Below, piece after piece: positions 13,641 to 26,095 of a stretch of DNA of 64,000 nucleotides (positions are counted from its first letter, which is position 1; each line of letters begins with the position of its first letter). A program made the position numbers and the translations under genes. This stretch comes from Pterois miles (taxonomy: Eukaryota > Chordata > Actinopteri > Perciformes > Scorpaenidae). The notes under the pieces were generated by a model, which worked only from the letters and a program-made list of their open reading frames with translations, was not told where the DNA came from and made no database searches. The stretch covers positions 25,470,501 through 25,534,500 of the forward strand of contig CAMQGK010000110.1 in NCBI GenBank assembly GCA_947000775.1. Direction: 5' to 3'.

Positions 13641-14655
13641 GGAAGTAGCTCACTTGGACAAATATACATCTTAGCAAACTACAGTACCTCGTATGAACTC
13701 TGTATTAAGTAGCTACATATACGACGTGTACAGACTGTGATAAAGTGCCTCCTTGTTTACACTGATGAGTGTGTATCTGACCTCTTTTCTGCCAACTGAC
13801 ACATTTAGCTAAAACACCATTCACCAACTTCACAAAAATCACCAAAGCCACACCCATCTGGCTACACAGGGATTGTAGTAGCTGGTAAGGAGGAAGTAGC
13901 CCCCAGATATGTTAAATGTTGCTTTCTTTAGTCGGTTGAAGGTGTTCTGTAGGTATGGCGTCCTGCAGTGCAGGAGCTGTTTGTTTCAGCTTCTCTCTCT
14001 TTCAAGCTCTTTGCAGGCTCTTACAGGCCTCCCCCCCTGCGCTGCCGCCAGGCAGAGTCAACACTGTGAAATGTGACGGGAAAGCTATTGTGAAGCCATG
14101 CAAGTTATATTACTCATCTGGGTGACACAATATGGAAAGAAACAATTGCACTTTGAAGAGATTTAACCATAATTTCTCAGAAAGTCGTTTAAAAAGAAGG
14201 AGAAAAATGCTGTGGCGTACTCATGTCACTGCTTATATCAAACAGCGAGACAGAGAACATAACGCTGGGTTAATAGGAGTCGTGTGTGGGTTTTATGGCA
14301 GCTGCTTTTTATATTGCTGCTGACCTGCGGTCTCCTCTGCGTAACAATACAATCACAAGTGAGTGCAGTCCTGATTCTCCCTTTGGAGATTGACTTGGAG
14401 AGAATTTGAATGATTGAATTTGAGGTTTTATTTGCTAAATGTTCAATACTTTCATTAAATGTGCAGGCTAAAGCTTCTACAAGCTACATTTTAATGTCAG
14501 TATCATCTTTAGAAGTTTTATGACTGTGGCATACATGGATTAGAGTAGTTGATATGAGAATTGATTGTGGATGTCAGTATAAATGTCCACCTATAGTATC
14601 AGTCTGAAAACTTGTGCTTTATATTTCGTCATCGACATCCTGGGTGAATAGAGTA
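13641..14655. other. no gene recognised
   Basis: No exon-like frame or repeat match found. Confidence 0.45.
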
Positions 14656-15460
14656 AAACATGTAACTAATAGATATCACCATGAAACTGCCCCAGGTAAT
14701 TTCTAATATGAAGGTAATTATTCTTTGTTTTACAGTTTTTCTGAAAATATACAGTATGATTAAATATGCAAATGAGGATTATCTTATTATTATCTTATAC
14801 TGTATGTGCCAATTTGCATGTTTTTCCGCAACATAAATCTGAACAATGAATAAAGCCAGGTTCAATATTATAGTTTCATTTTACAGACATATTAGAGTCA
14901 AAGCTCTTTGAATACTGTCAACAACCATTAAAAAATCAATTTTCACCATGTTTTTAGGTATAAAAGGTGCTAAAAAGGCTGTGAATGATATACAAACAAA
15001 CTCCTCAGTAAAAACTTTCAGAATCAGATAGGAATGAAACTGGAAAGTTTTTAAGAAAGTGGCCTTTAAAGATAAAAAAAAAAAAAAAAACTTTAAAGAT
15101 AAAAAAACCTCTTGCAAGACACTACAGATGAATAGATTAAAGATTGTAATTACTAGACAGTGTAATGAAACTTCCCCAGTATATATTAAGACTTTTTGTA
15201 TTTTGTATTATTTCTGAAATAGTATGTTTAAATATGCAAATCAGACATTATTTTATGCTAACTTTGTGGGAATTTAGAAGAAATCGACAAAAATATATAT
15301 TTTGGATGTTTTCTTTCCGAAAGCCCAAAATCTCAAAACTGACCGGTGTGTGAAATCCTACAGTTTCCAAAGATGCCAAACATGTCAGGCTGAGTTGTGA
15401 GGAAATGTGTATAAAATGGTGTAATGATGGACTGGTGCAGCTGTAAAACAACATGGAGTT
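14656..15460. repeat. AT-rich region with two diverged copies of one repeat
   Basis: The ordered blocks ATGAAACTGCCCCAG, TTTCTGAAA, GTATG-TTAAATATGCAAAT at 14681-14773 recur at 15164-15241 with ATGAAACTTCCCCAG. Between them TTTAAAGATAAAAAA is directly duplicated around 15065-15105. Confidence 0.5.
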
Positions 15461-15662
15461 TGATTTTTAAACATCAAATAGCTTCAGTGAAGAGCTGGAA
15501 CAAGCTGAAACATTCAACAATACAGATGCATTACTGTTAGACAGTGTGGATTATTGTAAGATACATTTTTTAAGTTCATGATATTGATATAATCATGATA
15601 TTGAGGGAAAATCCCAGTATTTCTAATAATATCTACTCTGTGTGGTGCATCTGTGTGCCTTC

Positions 15663-15663
<1 letters not shown>

Positions 15664-15699
<36 letters not shown>
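15664..15699. repeat. (TG)n microsatellite
   Basis: About 36 bp of TG dinucleotides. Confidence 0.97.
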
Positions 15700-15703
<4 letters not shown>

Positions 15704-15981
15704 CTGTGCTCCAGGAGGCTGGCTTCCAGCTGTCAGCGAGTGCAGCCTGCAGTCAGTCAGGGGGAACAGGTCCGTGTAAGCTGCCAGTCAGGCCCAGCGC
15801 TGCAACGGCTGTCCCTACAGTAACAATGATGGGGGAGCACATCCTCCACTACAGGAGCTCATTAGGGCAAAATAATTGGAGTTTGTTAAGAAGCAACAGT
15901 CACAGGCTGGGGAGGCAGGTGTTTGTCCACATTTGGGAAGACATAGTCCCTGTAGGGTTGTCACGTAGCAGCCACCAAAGG

Positions 15982-15982
<1 letters not shown>

Positions 15983-16032
<50 letters not shown>

Positions 16033-16116
16033 GGGACAGACAAAAAAGACAGATAGATAGATTGATAGATAGATAGATAGATAGAGGGACAGACAAAAAA
16101 GACAAAAAAGACAGAC

Positions 16117-16164
<48 letters not shown>

Positions 16165-16232
16165 CGATAGATAGATAGATAGATAGATAGATGGATGATA
16201 GATGGATAGATGGATGGATGGATAGATAGATG

Positions 16233-16273
<41 letters not shown>

Positions 16274-16274
16274 T

Positions 16275-16316
<42 letters not shown>

Positions 16317-16364
16317 GGATAGATGGATGATAGATGGATAGATGGATGGATGGATAGATAGATG

Positions 16365-16455
<91 letters not shown>

Positions 16456-16456
16456 T
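15983..16456. repeat. compound GATA/GACA/GGAT tetranucleotide array
   Basis: A run of GATA units interspersed with GACA blocks (about 16231-16272 and 16363-16396) and GGAT variants. Two blocks beginning ATGGATGATAGATGGATAG (16191 and 16323) repeat at a 132-bp spacing, and GAGGGACAGACAAAAAAGAC occurs at 16031 and 16084. Long open frames here (Ser-Ile-Tyr-Leu repeats) are translation of the satellite, not genes. Confidence 0.97.
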
Positions 16457-17595
16457 TGCACATGCACAAGCCAGATAGGCTGTCATTCAGCCACCTCATT
16501 CAACCCTCCAATCCCTCATCGTCTATCAGCAGCAGCAATAAAAGAGGAAATAAAGCCCCTCAACTGAAAGCCTCTCCTGATCCCCTGCTTTTACCCAACA
16601 CTGATAATCACTATAATTATTACTGCTCTCACAAATAACTGAGAGTTGGGAATCGTTTAATGGTGCAATCTAAAATTAAACACAACACATGTAAACACAG
16701 GCATGGAAGGAGAAACATGCAATTACTGGTAATTATAGAGAGGGGATGCTACCATGGCAAAGTCAATCAACCTCTAGCGCTGAGGAGGAAATTGCAGATC
16801 GCAAGAGACCAAAATAAGATTTTCTCACTGTAGCAGTGCCAAAGAAAGTTAGAGTTGTATATGCCATAGAGTTTTCATTTAAAACTCCCCGGGTCATTAT
16901 TAAATATTCATCTGCAAGATGACAAATCTGTCCATAAAGAAAACGAAAATGGTGCTTTTTTGATTCTATAAAACGACACAAAATTCCAGTCCCATGAAGA
17001 TGCTGTTAAACTTGCACGGAGGACCCTAATCCGCCTTAATGTCTGAGAGTGGAGATGCATGTCGTGTGGTGATTATGCCGCCTGCTCCTGTGTTCACATG
17101 TTCCTCTGAGAGCAGCAGGAGGTTAGATCCCCTGTATGCCTGACTCAACTGTTAGAAGCCGAGCTTCAATATTTACCGCAACTCGCCACACAGGGATTAG
17201 GCAGAATCACTTACATGTAAGTCACATTCGTGACAGGTGATTTAACTGAGCCAGGAATCAGAAGATGTTGTATATACATAGGCTCCAGTGAAGATTTAGG
17301 CTACGTACAGTAGGTTGTATCTTGTTGGTGAAGGTTGTTGTGGTTGTATCATAAAATCACAACCTGCAGGCACTACATAACCCAGGGCTCAAGGGCTTCA
17401 CCTTCTCTGCATGTTTTTTTTTAGCTGAAAACATTAAAGATCAGTGTTTTTTTCAGTAAAGGCAAAAGTACAAACTTATCTTTCAGAAAGTCTCTAACCA
17501 GGAAACTCAACATCATTTTAAGTGTCATTACTATGGAAAGCACAATAACCAATTTCATCATAATTTGTTATTTCATCATACATTTTTCAAATTGA
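16457..17595. other. no gene recognised
   Basis: No exon-like frame or internal repeat match found. Confidence 0.45.
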
Positions 17596-17599
17596 ATTT

Positions 17600-17905
17600 G
17601 TCCCACACGCAATTTCTGACCCCAGATTATGGGTTAGGTTAAAATAATATAGGTTTAAATAATTTCAGGGGTTAGGTTAAAATAATTTCATAAGATGGAA
17701 GTTAAGTATGGAAGTTATGTGACAAATAAATCAACACTGACTTCTGGTTTCACATGGTGTAAGAAAACTGGTCTGCTGGACCAAAGTTTGGTGTTTTTGA
17801 CCCATGCATCCATCCACCCCGACCTCCTCCCTACACATCATTTGTCGCTCTTTATACTTCCTGGTTCACAATTAGGTGGATTACATACAAACTGATTTAG
17901 TGTGA
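17600..17905. repeat. TTAGGTTTAGGCAAC-family repeat, partial
   Basis: Shares TTATGTGACAAATAAATCAA, ACTTCTGGTTTCACATGG, CCCATGCATCCATCCACCCC and CTTCCTGGTTCACAATTA with the 34970 copy. Confidence 0.65.
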
Positions 17906-18177
17906 ATGAGAACAACCTGGTCTGTGTTAGTCATAGACAGAGTTTTGTGTTGGAGCCTGGCTGTCTTTTTGTCCATAGTTTGGAGCGAGCATTACTCATT
18001 GAGGTTGTGAAGTCTCAAGTAGATGCTGAATCGAAGCTTCATAATGAATGCAGACTGCGTGTGTTTATAATTGGCAGTGTCAGTAATGTCCATGGATTGG
18101 TAGTGAGAGGTTAGCAGAAGTCAGGAATGCCAATGAAAATGGTGAATATTCTTGTAGGGTCCTGCTCTGTGTCTGCA

Positions 18178-18812
18178 TCATAGACTGTATATATAGATTG
18201 ACAAGTCTCCACTTCCTCCCACTGTACAAAAGTGAAGCCAAAATCTCCAGGATACAGGAGCTGCCATCTTGAGGTTTTGGTGTCATTTGGAGCCAGAGTC
18301 TGCACAGTTATGATCAGGAGCTGCGTTGTCGAGGGCCCGCCTACACACCCACCCAAGCCAATCACAAGCTAAGCATGGCAGCAGTTTGTTTGCATGAGCT
18401 ACCTAGCTGCTACGTTATAGTATCACGGTAGTTGTGTGGCTAGAAAGACACAACTAACCATAATATCTCTAGAACTACATTTATGATCAAATGGGCACGT
18501 TGTATTAGACTTGTCAGCTGTCAGTCATGACGTTTCACCTTTTAATAGAATCAAATAACTAATCAAAACCAAATTTATCAGAAAAATTAACACTTGAACA
18601 TACTTAGACATGATAAGAGCTACCTAAAATGACAAAAAAAAACAAATTTGACATGTATTTTGACTTTTTAGTTTGGCCCATGTCCCATCTGTTAACATGG
18701 AGGAGATTTGCTTTATGACTTATACTGCAGCCAGCCACCAGGGGGCAATCAAGATGTTTTGGCTTCACTTTTGGGGAGCTGTTGTGTCATCCATTTTTAT
18801 ATAAAGTCTGGT
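18178..18812. mobile_element. AGACTGTATA-family element with both ends
   Basis: The left end CATAGACTGTATATATAGAT and right end CATTTTTATATAAAGTCTGG form an imperfect terminal inverted repeat (AGACTGTATATA versus AGACTTTATATAAA), suggesting a non-autonomous DNA transposon. Internal blocks match the 3735 copy. No coding capacity. Confidence 0.6.
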
Positions 18813-20918
18813 TAGCAGTTATTTGTATCGCCAAAACATTTGTTTGAGGTTGTTCCGCTACAAACACAAAAGTACCATTAAAACGTTTGTGTGTGCGATA
18901 GCAATTTTGAAGATGAGCTGGAAATGCTGCTGCCCAGAATGCTTGGCAGTAATGGAGCATGGCATGCAGACCCACTGGCACTTTCTCAGCTCAGACAGTC
19001 TAATTCATAAAGAGAAATACAAATATAATGGTTTGAAGAATAAAAGTGAAAAAAAAAACCATCAAGGCGCATTGAATTTACAGTCTTTCACCAGGCGTAG
19101 GAAAGCTGTTCCTTGTGTTGATTACTTCTGATAAGATTAAACATCCAGCTTTTGGCAAATGATCAGAGCTATGTGGCCATAATTACTGCAACAGTGTAGC
19201 TCTAAGGATGTGAGAGGCGCAGAGGTTGAAACAGAATATGGGCTTTTGGTCCACTCAGTTCTGTCCACATCATACTCAAGGAGGGAATGAGGCTGGCTGA
19301 AAAATACTGTAGCTGCTGTCCAGAGATAATGACAGCCTGTCATAGTTAAGGGCAGCGTTTATGCAGATTCTTTTCTTTTTCTGAAATTGCTTCCAGAGCA
19401 GAATGTCGCTCAATAACAGACTCAAACATAAAGAGGCCCTCAGTCTGTGCTCTCTGAGCACTCATTGAGAGAAACTGATCAAAATCCATCAAATATACCT
19501 GCATCAGCTCATGCATAGCGTTGCAACAGATGGCACATTTAAGTTATGAGTTCATTACCTCAATGTCATGCAGGGTGTTCCTTCTTCAAAGGGAGAACAT
19601 CCCCTCTAGCTGCATTTATTTTTTCGTAATGGCAGCCAAGTTTATCAAGTGTAATTGGCTGATCTCATTAAGCTTATTCTGCTTTTACCATCCACAACAC
19701 GCCTGGGATTATTCAAAATGAAAACGTTTGCAATGTCTAAAATAAGAAAAAATAATCAGTGATGTTCACGTTCAACTGTTGCACTTTGCTTTTTTATGGG
19801 GAATCAACTTTCTCTCAACTTGCCCTATCTGCTCCCACCTCAATCACCGGTTTCCACAAAGTCTTACAACAACCCACAGAGAAAGGAAAAGTGGCGCATC
19901 CGGCTCAGCTATGTGAAGCGACATCAATAGAAACAGCAATGAGAGAGTTTTTTCTCGTGGAGAAAAAGTGAGCATCACAACCTATAACTGTAACAAAGGC
20001 GACATGTTGCATTTTGGTCTTTTTAGGCAGCCGCTGTGAAACAAATTGGCATCTCTGCCTCTCGTACAACACATCTCTCCCCTGTTGGGGCGTCGAACAT
20101 CAATGCAAATGGTGAGTTACGAAAAGATAATTTGCTGTTTGACTCTGTGAGGCTGACACCAAAATCTTTAGCAACAACATAAATATTCTGCTGTCAGACT
20201 GAAATCATTGATGCTCCCTGCTTTTGCTGAGGGTTTAGATGGCTGAGAACATCTTATGCTGTCCACTTTTGGCCACTTATCTATTTGGATAACAAAATAG
20301 CATGTGAGTGGAATTGATTTGCAAATATAACTCTGCAGTTTGGATTTTCTGGATTGTGGGAGTTCATGTTTTATACGTCATTTTAATTATGAATCTGCCA
20401 GTTTGTGAAATGAGCCAACAGATGTATTTTAAAGTGCATGCTCAGTGTAGATGATAAAATATATTCCTATTGATTTATTTTGAATAGCTATCATTAAAGA
20501 TAATGTTGACAGAAATTTCATAAGGTTTCAGAGATTTATCAATAGACGTTTAAGAGTGTTGGAAAGCAGCTTAGTACATTTACTGAAGTACTGTTCTGTA
20601 CGAGGGACTGTATTTCCATTTAACGCCAATTTATACATCTATACTCTTCCATATTGTAAATATCACACTTTTACTGTAATACATTAATTTGACTGCTATA
20701 GTTAACAGTTACTTTGCACATTAAAAAAGTAAGGTTGAGCTTATAGAATATGCATCTTTATTTAAAGATATATAATTATTAGGTGACTCTATCATCATCA
20801 TTTAAATGCAATATGTGCAATAAAAAAATACAAAAAATGCTTGTGCAATAGTTTGCAAAACTCACTGCTCCCACAAATGTCTATATATACGTATATGTGT
20901 GTATGTATAAGTGTATGT

Positions 20919-20920
<2 letters not shown>
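18813..20920. other. no gene recognised
   Basis: No exon-like sequence or repeat match found over this AT-rich stretch. Confidence 0.45.

Positions 20921-20921
<1 letters not shown>

Positions 20922-20996
<75 letters not shown>
20922..20996. repeat. (TA)n(CA)n compound microsatellite
   Basis: TA dinucleotides to about 20982 followed by CA dinucleotides. Confidence 0.97.
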
Positions 20997-20997
<1 letters not shown>

Positions 20998-21254
20998 TAT
21001 ACATATATCTGCTTCTATATTTATTTCACTGCCTCATTATACATACAGTATGTTTTTAATATGCCTGTGGAACAAGTATTTCCTTTTATTATTGCATATT
21101 ATATTTTTTATTTTATTTTTCTTCCTCTTTTGCTACTTAACTTATTGTTGTTGATGGAGCTTCCCCACAAAAATTATTTCACATGATTGTACTTGTATAA
21201 CCGGTGTGACAGTAAACATGTTGAGTCTTGAAATGGAATATACTATTAAAAATG

Positions 21255-21629
21255 AGGTTTTCTTTAGTGTATAATCATATGATTATATGAATTGTTGTGT
21301 TTTTGTTACCTTAGAAAGAGATGTTTATGTCTACATAGGGAGCAGGTCCTCTCCTGCCATGTTTCAACAGTAGCCCTGAATGGACAACCCAAACTTTCTG
21401 CTCGGGCTGGAGTCACTGCTGGAGTCGTCACTCTTTCCTCCGATCTCTCTCTCTTGCTTCACCACTCACTTCAAACCGAGACACACTGGCTCTAGAGAGG
21501 GCCATTTGCATTTTTGTGTCGTCCACAGTAGCTCTCCAACATGCTTGGCACACGGGAGAGGCTTCAGTTTTTCGCAATCACCTCACCTCACGTCTAGATA
21601 CTGCCAGATCCTACTCATTGGACCTTTAA
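21255..21629. mobile_element. TTAA-type element, family 2, left end degraded
   Basis: Shares TTTAGTGTATAATCA, GTCTACATAGGGAGCAGG and the right end GGACCTTTAA with the copies at 4455 and 47161. Confidence 0.7.
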
Positions 21630-21634
21630 GTAAA

Positions 21635-22098
21635 TTAACCCATTAAGACCGAATACTACAGTTGTGTGTTTATACCTTTATGACCAGGTGTAATGCTTAT
21701 GTTTCTACCATTAAGACACCTGATACAATGTGCATGTGTCTTTTCAGTCCAGTAAGATAATGGCATATAATGACTATAATGCAAATTACAGACCCAGTTT
21801 TTTGTACATTGCCAATTAAGTTCTTGTTTTGCAACTTTTTATTTTTTGTATTATTGTTGTTTAGTTATTTGTAAATCAAATGGTAATGTTTTTTAGGACA
21901 AAGCCAACAAAAAGTTCTCATCAAAGCCAAAAGTCTAAGCTGTCAAGTGGTTTTATTTCATGTTTTTATCTGCTACAGTTTTTGTTGATAAATCACATAA
22001 AGTTTTTCAGAGATCCTCAGGTTTTTGGAGGTTGTTTTCAAAACTAAAACAGGTTTTAGATTGTGTATTAGGCAGCCCCTCAGGTCTTAATGGATTAA
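21635..22098. mobile_element. TTAA-flanked MITE, family 3
   Basis: A 464-bp element with ends TTAACCCATTAAGACC and GGTCTTAATGGATTAA, inverted repeats matching at 15 of 16 positions and both ending in TTAA. No coding sequence; superfamily (piggyBac or Kolobok/T2 type) inferred only from the TTAA ends. Confidence 0.75.
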
Positions 22099-22106
22099 GA
22101 AAAAGT

Positions 22107-22245
22107 ATTATCACCCATCCATTATCTGTAACCACTTATCCTATTCAGGGTCGCTAGAGGTGCTGGAGCCGATCCCAGATGACATTGGGTGAAGGGAGGG
22201 TACACCCTGAAGGGAGGGTACACCCTGGACAGGTCGCCAGTACTA
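22107..22245 (+). repeat. LINE-like fragment (CCATCCATTATCTGTAACC type)
   Basis: Carries ACCCATCCATTATCTGTAAC, GGTCGCTAGAGGTGCTGGAG and GGGTACACCCTGGACAGG, a sequence I associate with common teleost interspersed repeats. GAAGGGAGGGTACACCCT is tandemly duplicated. Class assignment is from memory. Confidence 0.5.
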
Positions 22246-24295
22246 TCAACAAAATGTAATTTTTTAACGCATGAGTTTTAACAGGTGTCTTTGTTCTTGT
22301 CATGGTAATACTGTTAGGTCTGTAATGAATCTAAATACTTAAACACTGTATTTACATCAGTTTAACTGAAAGCTGTGTGGGCTTATAAAGGCATTACCTG
22401 CTTATGCAAGTCCCAGTGGGACCCGTGGGAAGTCTGGAACAACTTCGAACACCCCATGAGCCAGATTATTGATGTGACCAGCAGCTGTGACCTGCGATCA
22501 AAGCAGAGCTTAAAGAACCCAGTTGAACCCAGTTGAACTAAGCAGAGAAAACAGTCACCTGTCAGCAGAGCTGAGCAGTATCCCTAGTTTCTAAGTATCC
22601 CCTATAGTTGACACAGGTTCGCATTTCATAAATAAAGTAGTGAGTGGGAAATTGGTGAAATATCATCAATCAACGTCGCCTCTACTGGAGCGGCTTGTTA
22701 GTTTTTCCAGTGAAAGTGCTGCTGACATCCCGCAACAGATGACAACAGGAGAGTGAATGAAAATGGACAGTTGGAGGAAGGATGACAAAAAGTGCAGTGG
22801 TTATAACAATGTGTACTAAAGAGGAGGAGGAGGAGGCTCATAAATGCTTAAAAGTTTGAGGTACAGGATGTTTGGAACTACTAGAGATCATAACAGATCT
22901 GTCAAAAGATAATGATGCTGCTCTGGGAGAAGTCACTTCTTAGTTTAGCACCATGTTTTCACAGCAGGGCAAATGGAGCAACCATCCAATTCAACTAAAA
23001 CTATTTCTGCAGAGTAGCTCACATGGGATCATTTTTATTTCCACATAAGTGACTTACCAACTAAGATAATGTGAATGTTTGTGCTTGGCTTTAGAGGTTT
23101 AGGACCAATCCAGCAACAGCTCAGTGGAGATGGTCGGCATGTAGATACATTAGGCTGTAAGGCCCTGCTTCCCCCAATGTGGAAATCAAAAGAAATTGGG
23201 CAAGAAAAGCCATTCTGATGAGATGAAATGAGATGAGATGGAAAGGGAAAAGCAAATAAAGCTTAATGTGACATGCAAAGTGTAACACATAAAGTTAGAA
23301 TATCAAGCATTCATTAAAGTCAACAAAGTTGCCTCTTTTCAGAGTTTTAAGTCTCACATGGAAGTCAACTTCCTTCTGGATGCAATTTATTCATCACAAA
23401 AAAAGCAAATGTCAGTGAAAGTTTAAAAGGAAAAGGACATTTCAAATGAGTTGTTGAACCATAAACGCACTGGATCCGATCAGTCAGTGTGATATTTAAA
23501 AAAAGGATAAATGAACCTGAACTCCTAGCAGCCACATGAATAATCTAGTTTGCACAAATACTGTGGATAAACAGAGGAATGACTGTGAGTCTGAGGCGAT
23601 GCAGACAGCAGGCGAGATGTAAGTGATGTTACAGAGCAAACGGCAGTCACAAAGACAGAGAGGTGGGACAGATGGCAGCGTAGTCATCAACTGGTTTCTC
23701 AGGCAGGAAAGCAGACACATCGGCAAGTTGCGACAGTACAAAACAGCAGTGTGCAGCTGCAAAATGAAGCATTTATAAAAGTAAACGAGACAGACTGTTT
23801 ATCCAGTTTGGCATTCACAGTTTCAGTGCAGTTACTAGTTGGGCAAAGGGTGGTTGGTACATGACGCTGTTGACACCCACTTGTGAAGTTACTGCTGGAG
23901 CTGTCAGAAATTTTCCTCTGGCTCCTGAGATGTTTCAGACACAGACAGTCCTTGGTTTAATTGTGAATGTAAAGACAGTGAGTTATTTCCGGATGGCCTT
24001 TGATAGCAGAACGTCCTTCTGCTATCTAAAGCATCCATGATAAACATCACATTATGGTGTGAGTCCCCCTGAATCAAAAACCGAAAGCTTCTCTTTTACA
24101 GTGACCGTTTTGCACCAATTTTCTGAGAAATTCAGAGCAAGAGGCAGAGATTTTTCACCAACCAGAGCTTTAATGGACTATAATACAGCCACAAGACTAG
24201 AAATGAAACAAGGGTTAATTTGTAGGTTAGAAAATATGAATCGTGACAAGGGCAATACAGAAACAATTTATATGGATGAATAAGGGTTTTAAAAT
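22246..24295. other. no gene recognised
   Basis: No exon-like frame or repeat match found. Confidence 0.45.
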
Positions 24296-24299
24296 CTAG

Positions 24300-24690
24300 T
24301 ACTCACTTTTATTTTGTGTCAACGTATCCTCAACAGTTCGCATGATATCTTACGAAAAGTTGTCCCTCATTTTTCACGCATTTTCTCATTAATGTCCAGC
24401 AGCACATGGCGATTTCCTCTCATTACATGTATACAGTCTTCAAAATGAACTTCCGTCTTCACAGAAAATAACTTGGTTAGGCTAAGGCAACAAAGCTACT
24501 TAGTTAGGTTTAGGTTAACATAACCCCAGAAGTAGCCTAACATAAGTACAGAAGTCATGCAACAAATAAATCATTGTTGACTTGTCACACGGCTTACAAA
24601 TAGCAATCACTGGTCAAAAGTTCAGTGTTTATATTGTTACAAACGGTGTATGAAAACAGCATGTCGTATGACATTCTCTAAACCATGGTT
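24300..24690. repeat. TTAGGTTTAGGCAAC-family repeat
   Basis: Holds TTACGAAAAGTTGTCCCTCA, AATGTCCAGCAGCACATGG, ACTTGGTTAGGCTAAGGCAA and AAGTACAGAAGTCATGCAAC in the family order, with a degraded 3' part. Confidence 0.65.
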
Positions 24691-25254
24691 TGCACTGGTG
24701 TCCTCCTGGATTGTATTGTATAAGATGCTCAGGACTGAAATAAGTTTACAATTTTATACAATCCCTAACCCTACTGCAATCATTGCAGGGCTGTTTTATT
24801 TGCAGCTATATGTGCACAATATTTTATAGTACTATTTGATAACACTATTATTAGAGTGTGGAGGACATGAGCAAAGATATAGAAAAATGCCATGGATGCT
24901 AGCTGCGTTCCAAGAACAATAGCAGAGTAGGAAGAAACACTTGGCTTTATGCACGTGGATAGATTTGTCAAGAGACCAATGAATACCAGGTTCATATGAG
25001 AGACTGTTTTAAGCCATAAATCTTACTTGACCCAACAGCACCATAGTGTTGCTCACACAACATTACTCATACACATCACACACTACTGTATCCTCTACAT
25101 GCTCTCTTATACACACCGTCCATCACAGTGTCCTACACAATGTACCACTTTCTCTAACACACATAGCTTTTCATGTATTACTGGTTTACATTAACCTGCG
25201 TCTGGATTTGGTTGAACAAAAATCAGGTTTTTTACCCAGGGCTCCTTAAAACAG

Positions 25255-25500
25255 GAAGCAAAGCCATGTAATAATGCAGGAACAGTTTGGCATTTTAGGT
25301 GTTATCTAAGACTTAGATCAGGAAGAAGGTCAATGCCATTCTCAACTCTTTACGGTAAATATGAAGCTAAGCCAGTAGCTAATTAGCCCAGCAAAGACTG
25401 AAAACAGGGGGTCAGCTAGCCTGGCTCTGTGAAAAGGTAACATATCCACCTTGTACCTCTAAAACTCTAATTAACATGTTTGAGCCGCACAATTAAACAA
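25255..25500. repeat. AACAGTTTGGCATTTTAGG repeat, family 4
   Basis: Shares TAAATATGAAGCTAAGCCAG, TAGCCTGGCTCTGTGAAAAG and CACCTCTAAAACTC-like blocks with fragments at 62880-63010 and 63885-63965. Confidence 0.55.
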
Positions 25501-25747
25501 AGCATAAACTGTGAAACTCAAAGATGTAGGTTCATGGGGGGTTATGTGCCAGACTAGTTCTTGGTTGGTTTGAGGATATTATTGGGTCTGTGGCCCTATA
25601 TTGTTTAGTTGGTAATCCATCCTTGCTAATTATACTCTCGATTGACAGAAAAATAGAATAAGTGAATGTGAAAGGATTCAGCAAAGACTGACTGTAAATG
25701 TTATTGAGAATAATAAGTTATGTTAGAGTTTGATTGTGGGAGAACCA

Positions 25748-26095
25748 CAGACTGTATTTAAGTGGATGTAATCAACTTGATGTCACCCTTTTTTTTTTTT
25801 TTGTGGACTGCCATTTTGAAGCCTCGAGCTCAGCATTTTGGCTACATTTTACTAAATGAACGTCATGCTGTATTGAAGAAGACTTCCACTTGTGAAAGAG
25901 AAACTCATGTCTACAGTGTTTACTGATAAAAGAATAGATAGAATAAATCAAATGAAAAGTAGGCTTATTTTCTCATAGACTTCTATCCAATCAGACTTTT
26001 TTTGCAACCAGAGGAGTCGCCCCCTGCTGGCTGTTAGAAAGAATGAAAGTTAAGGCACTTCAGCATTGGCTTCACTTCTCAGAAGCTGATTGAAA
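25748..26095. repeat. AGACTGTATTT-family repeat
   Basis: Starts CAGACTGTATTTAAGTGG and ends GCAACCAGAGGAGTCGCCCC, GAAAGTTAAGGCACTTC, GGCTTCACTTCTCAG, colinear with 13076-13640. Confidence 0.7.

Noticed and set aside
15815..16499. Long overlapping minus-strand reading frames rich in Ser-Ile-Tyr-Leu
   Set aside because: They are translations of the GATA/GACA tetranucleotide array in all three frames and have no independent coding signal.
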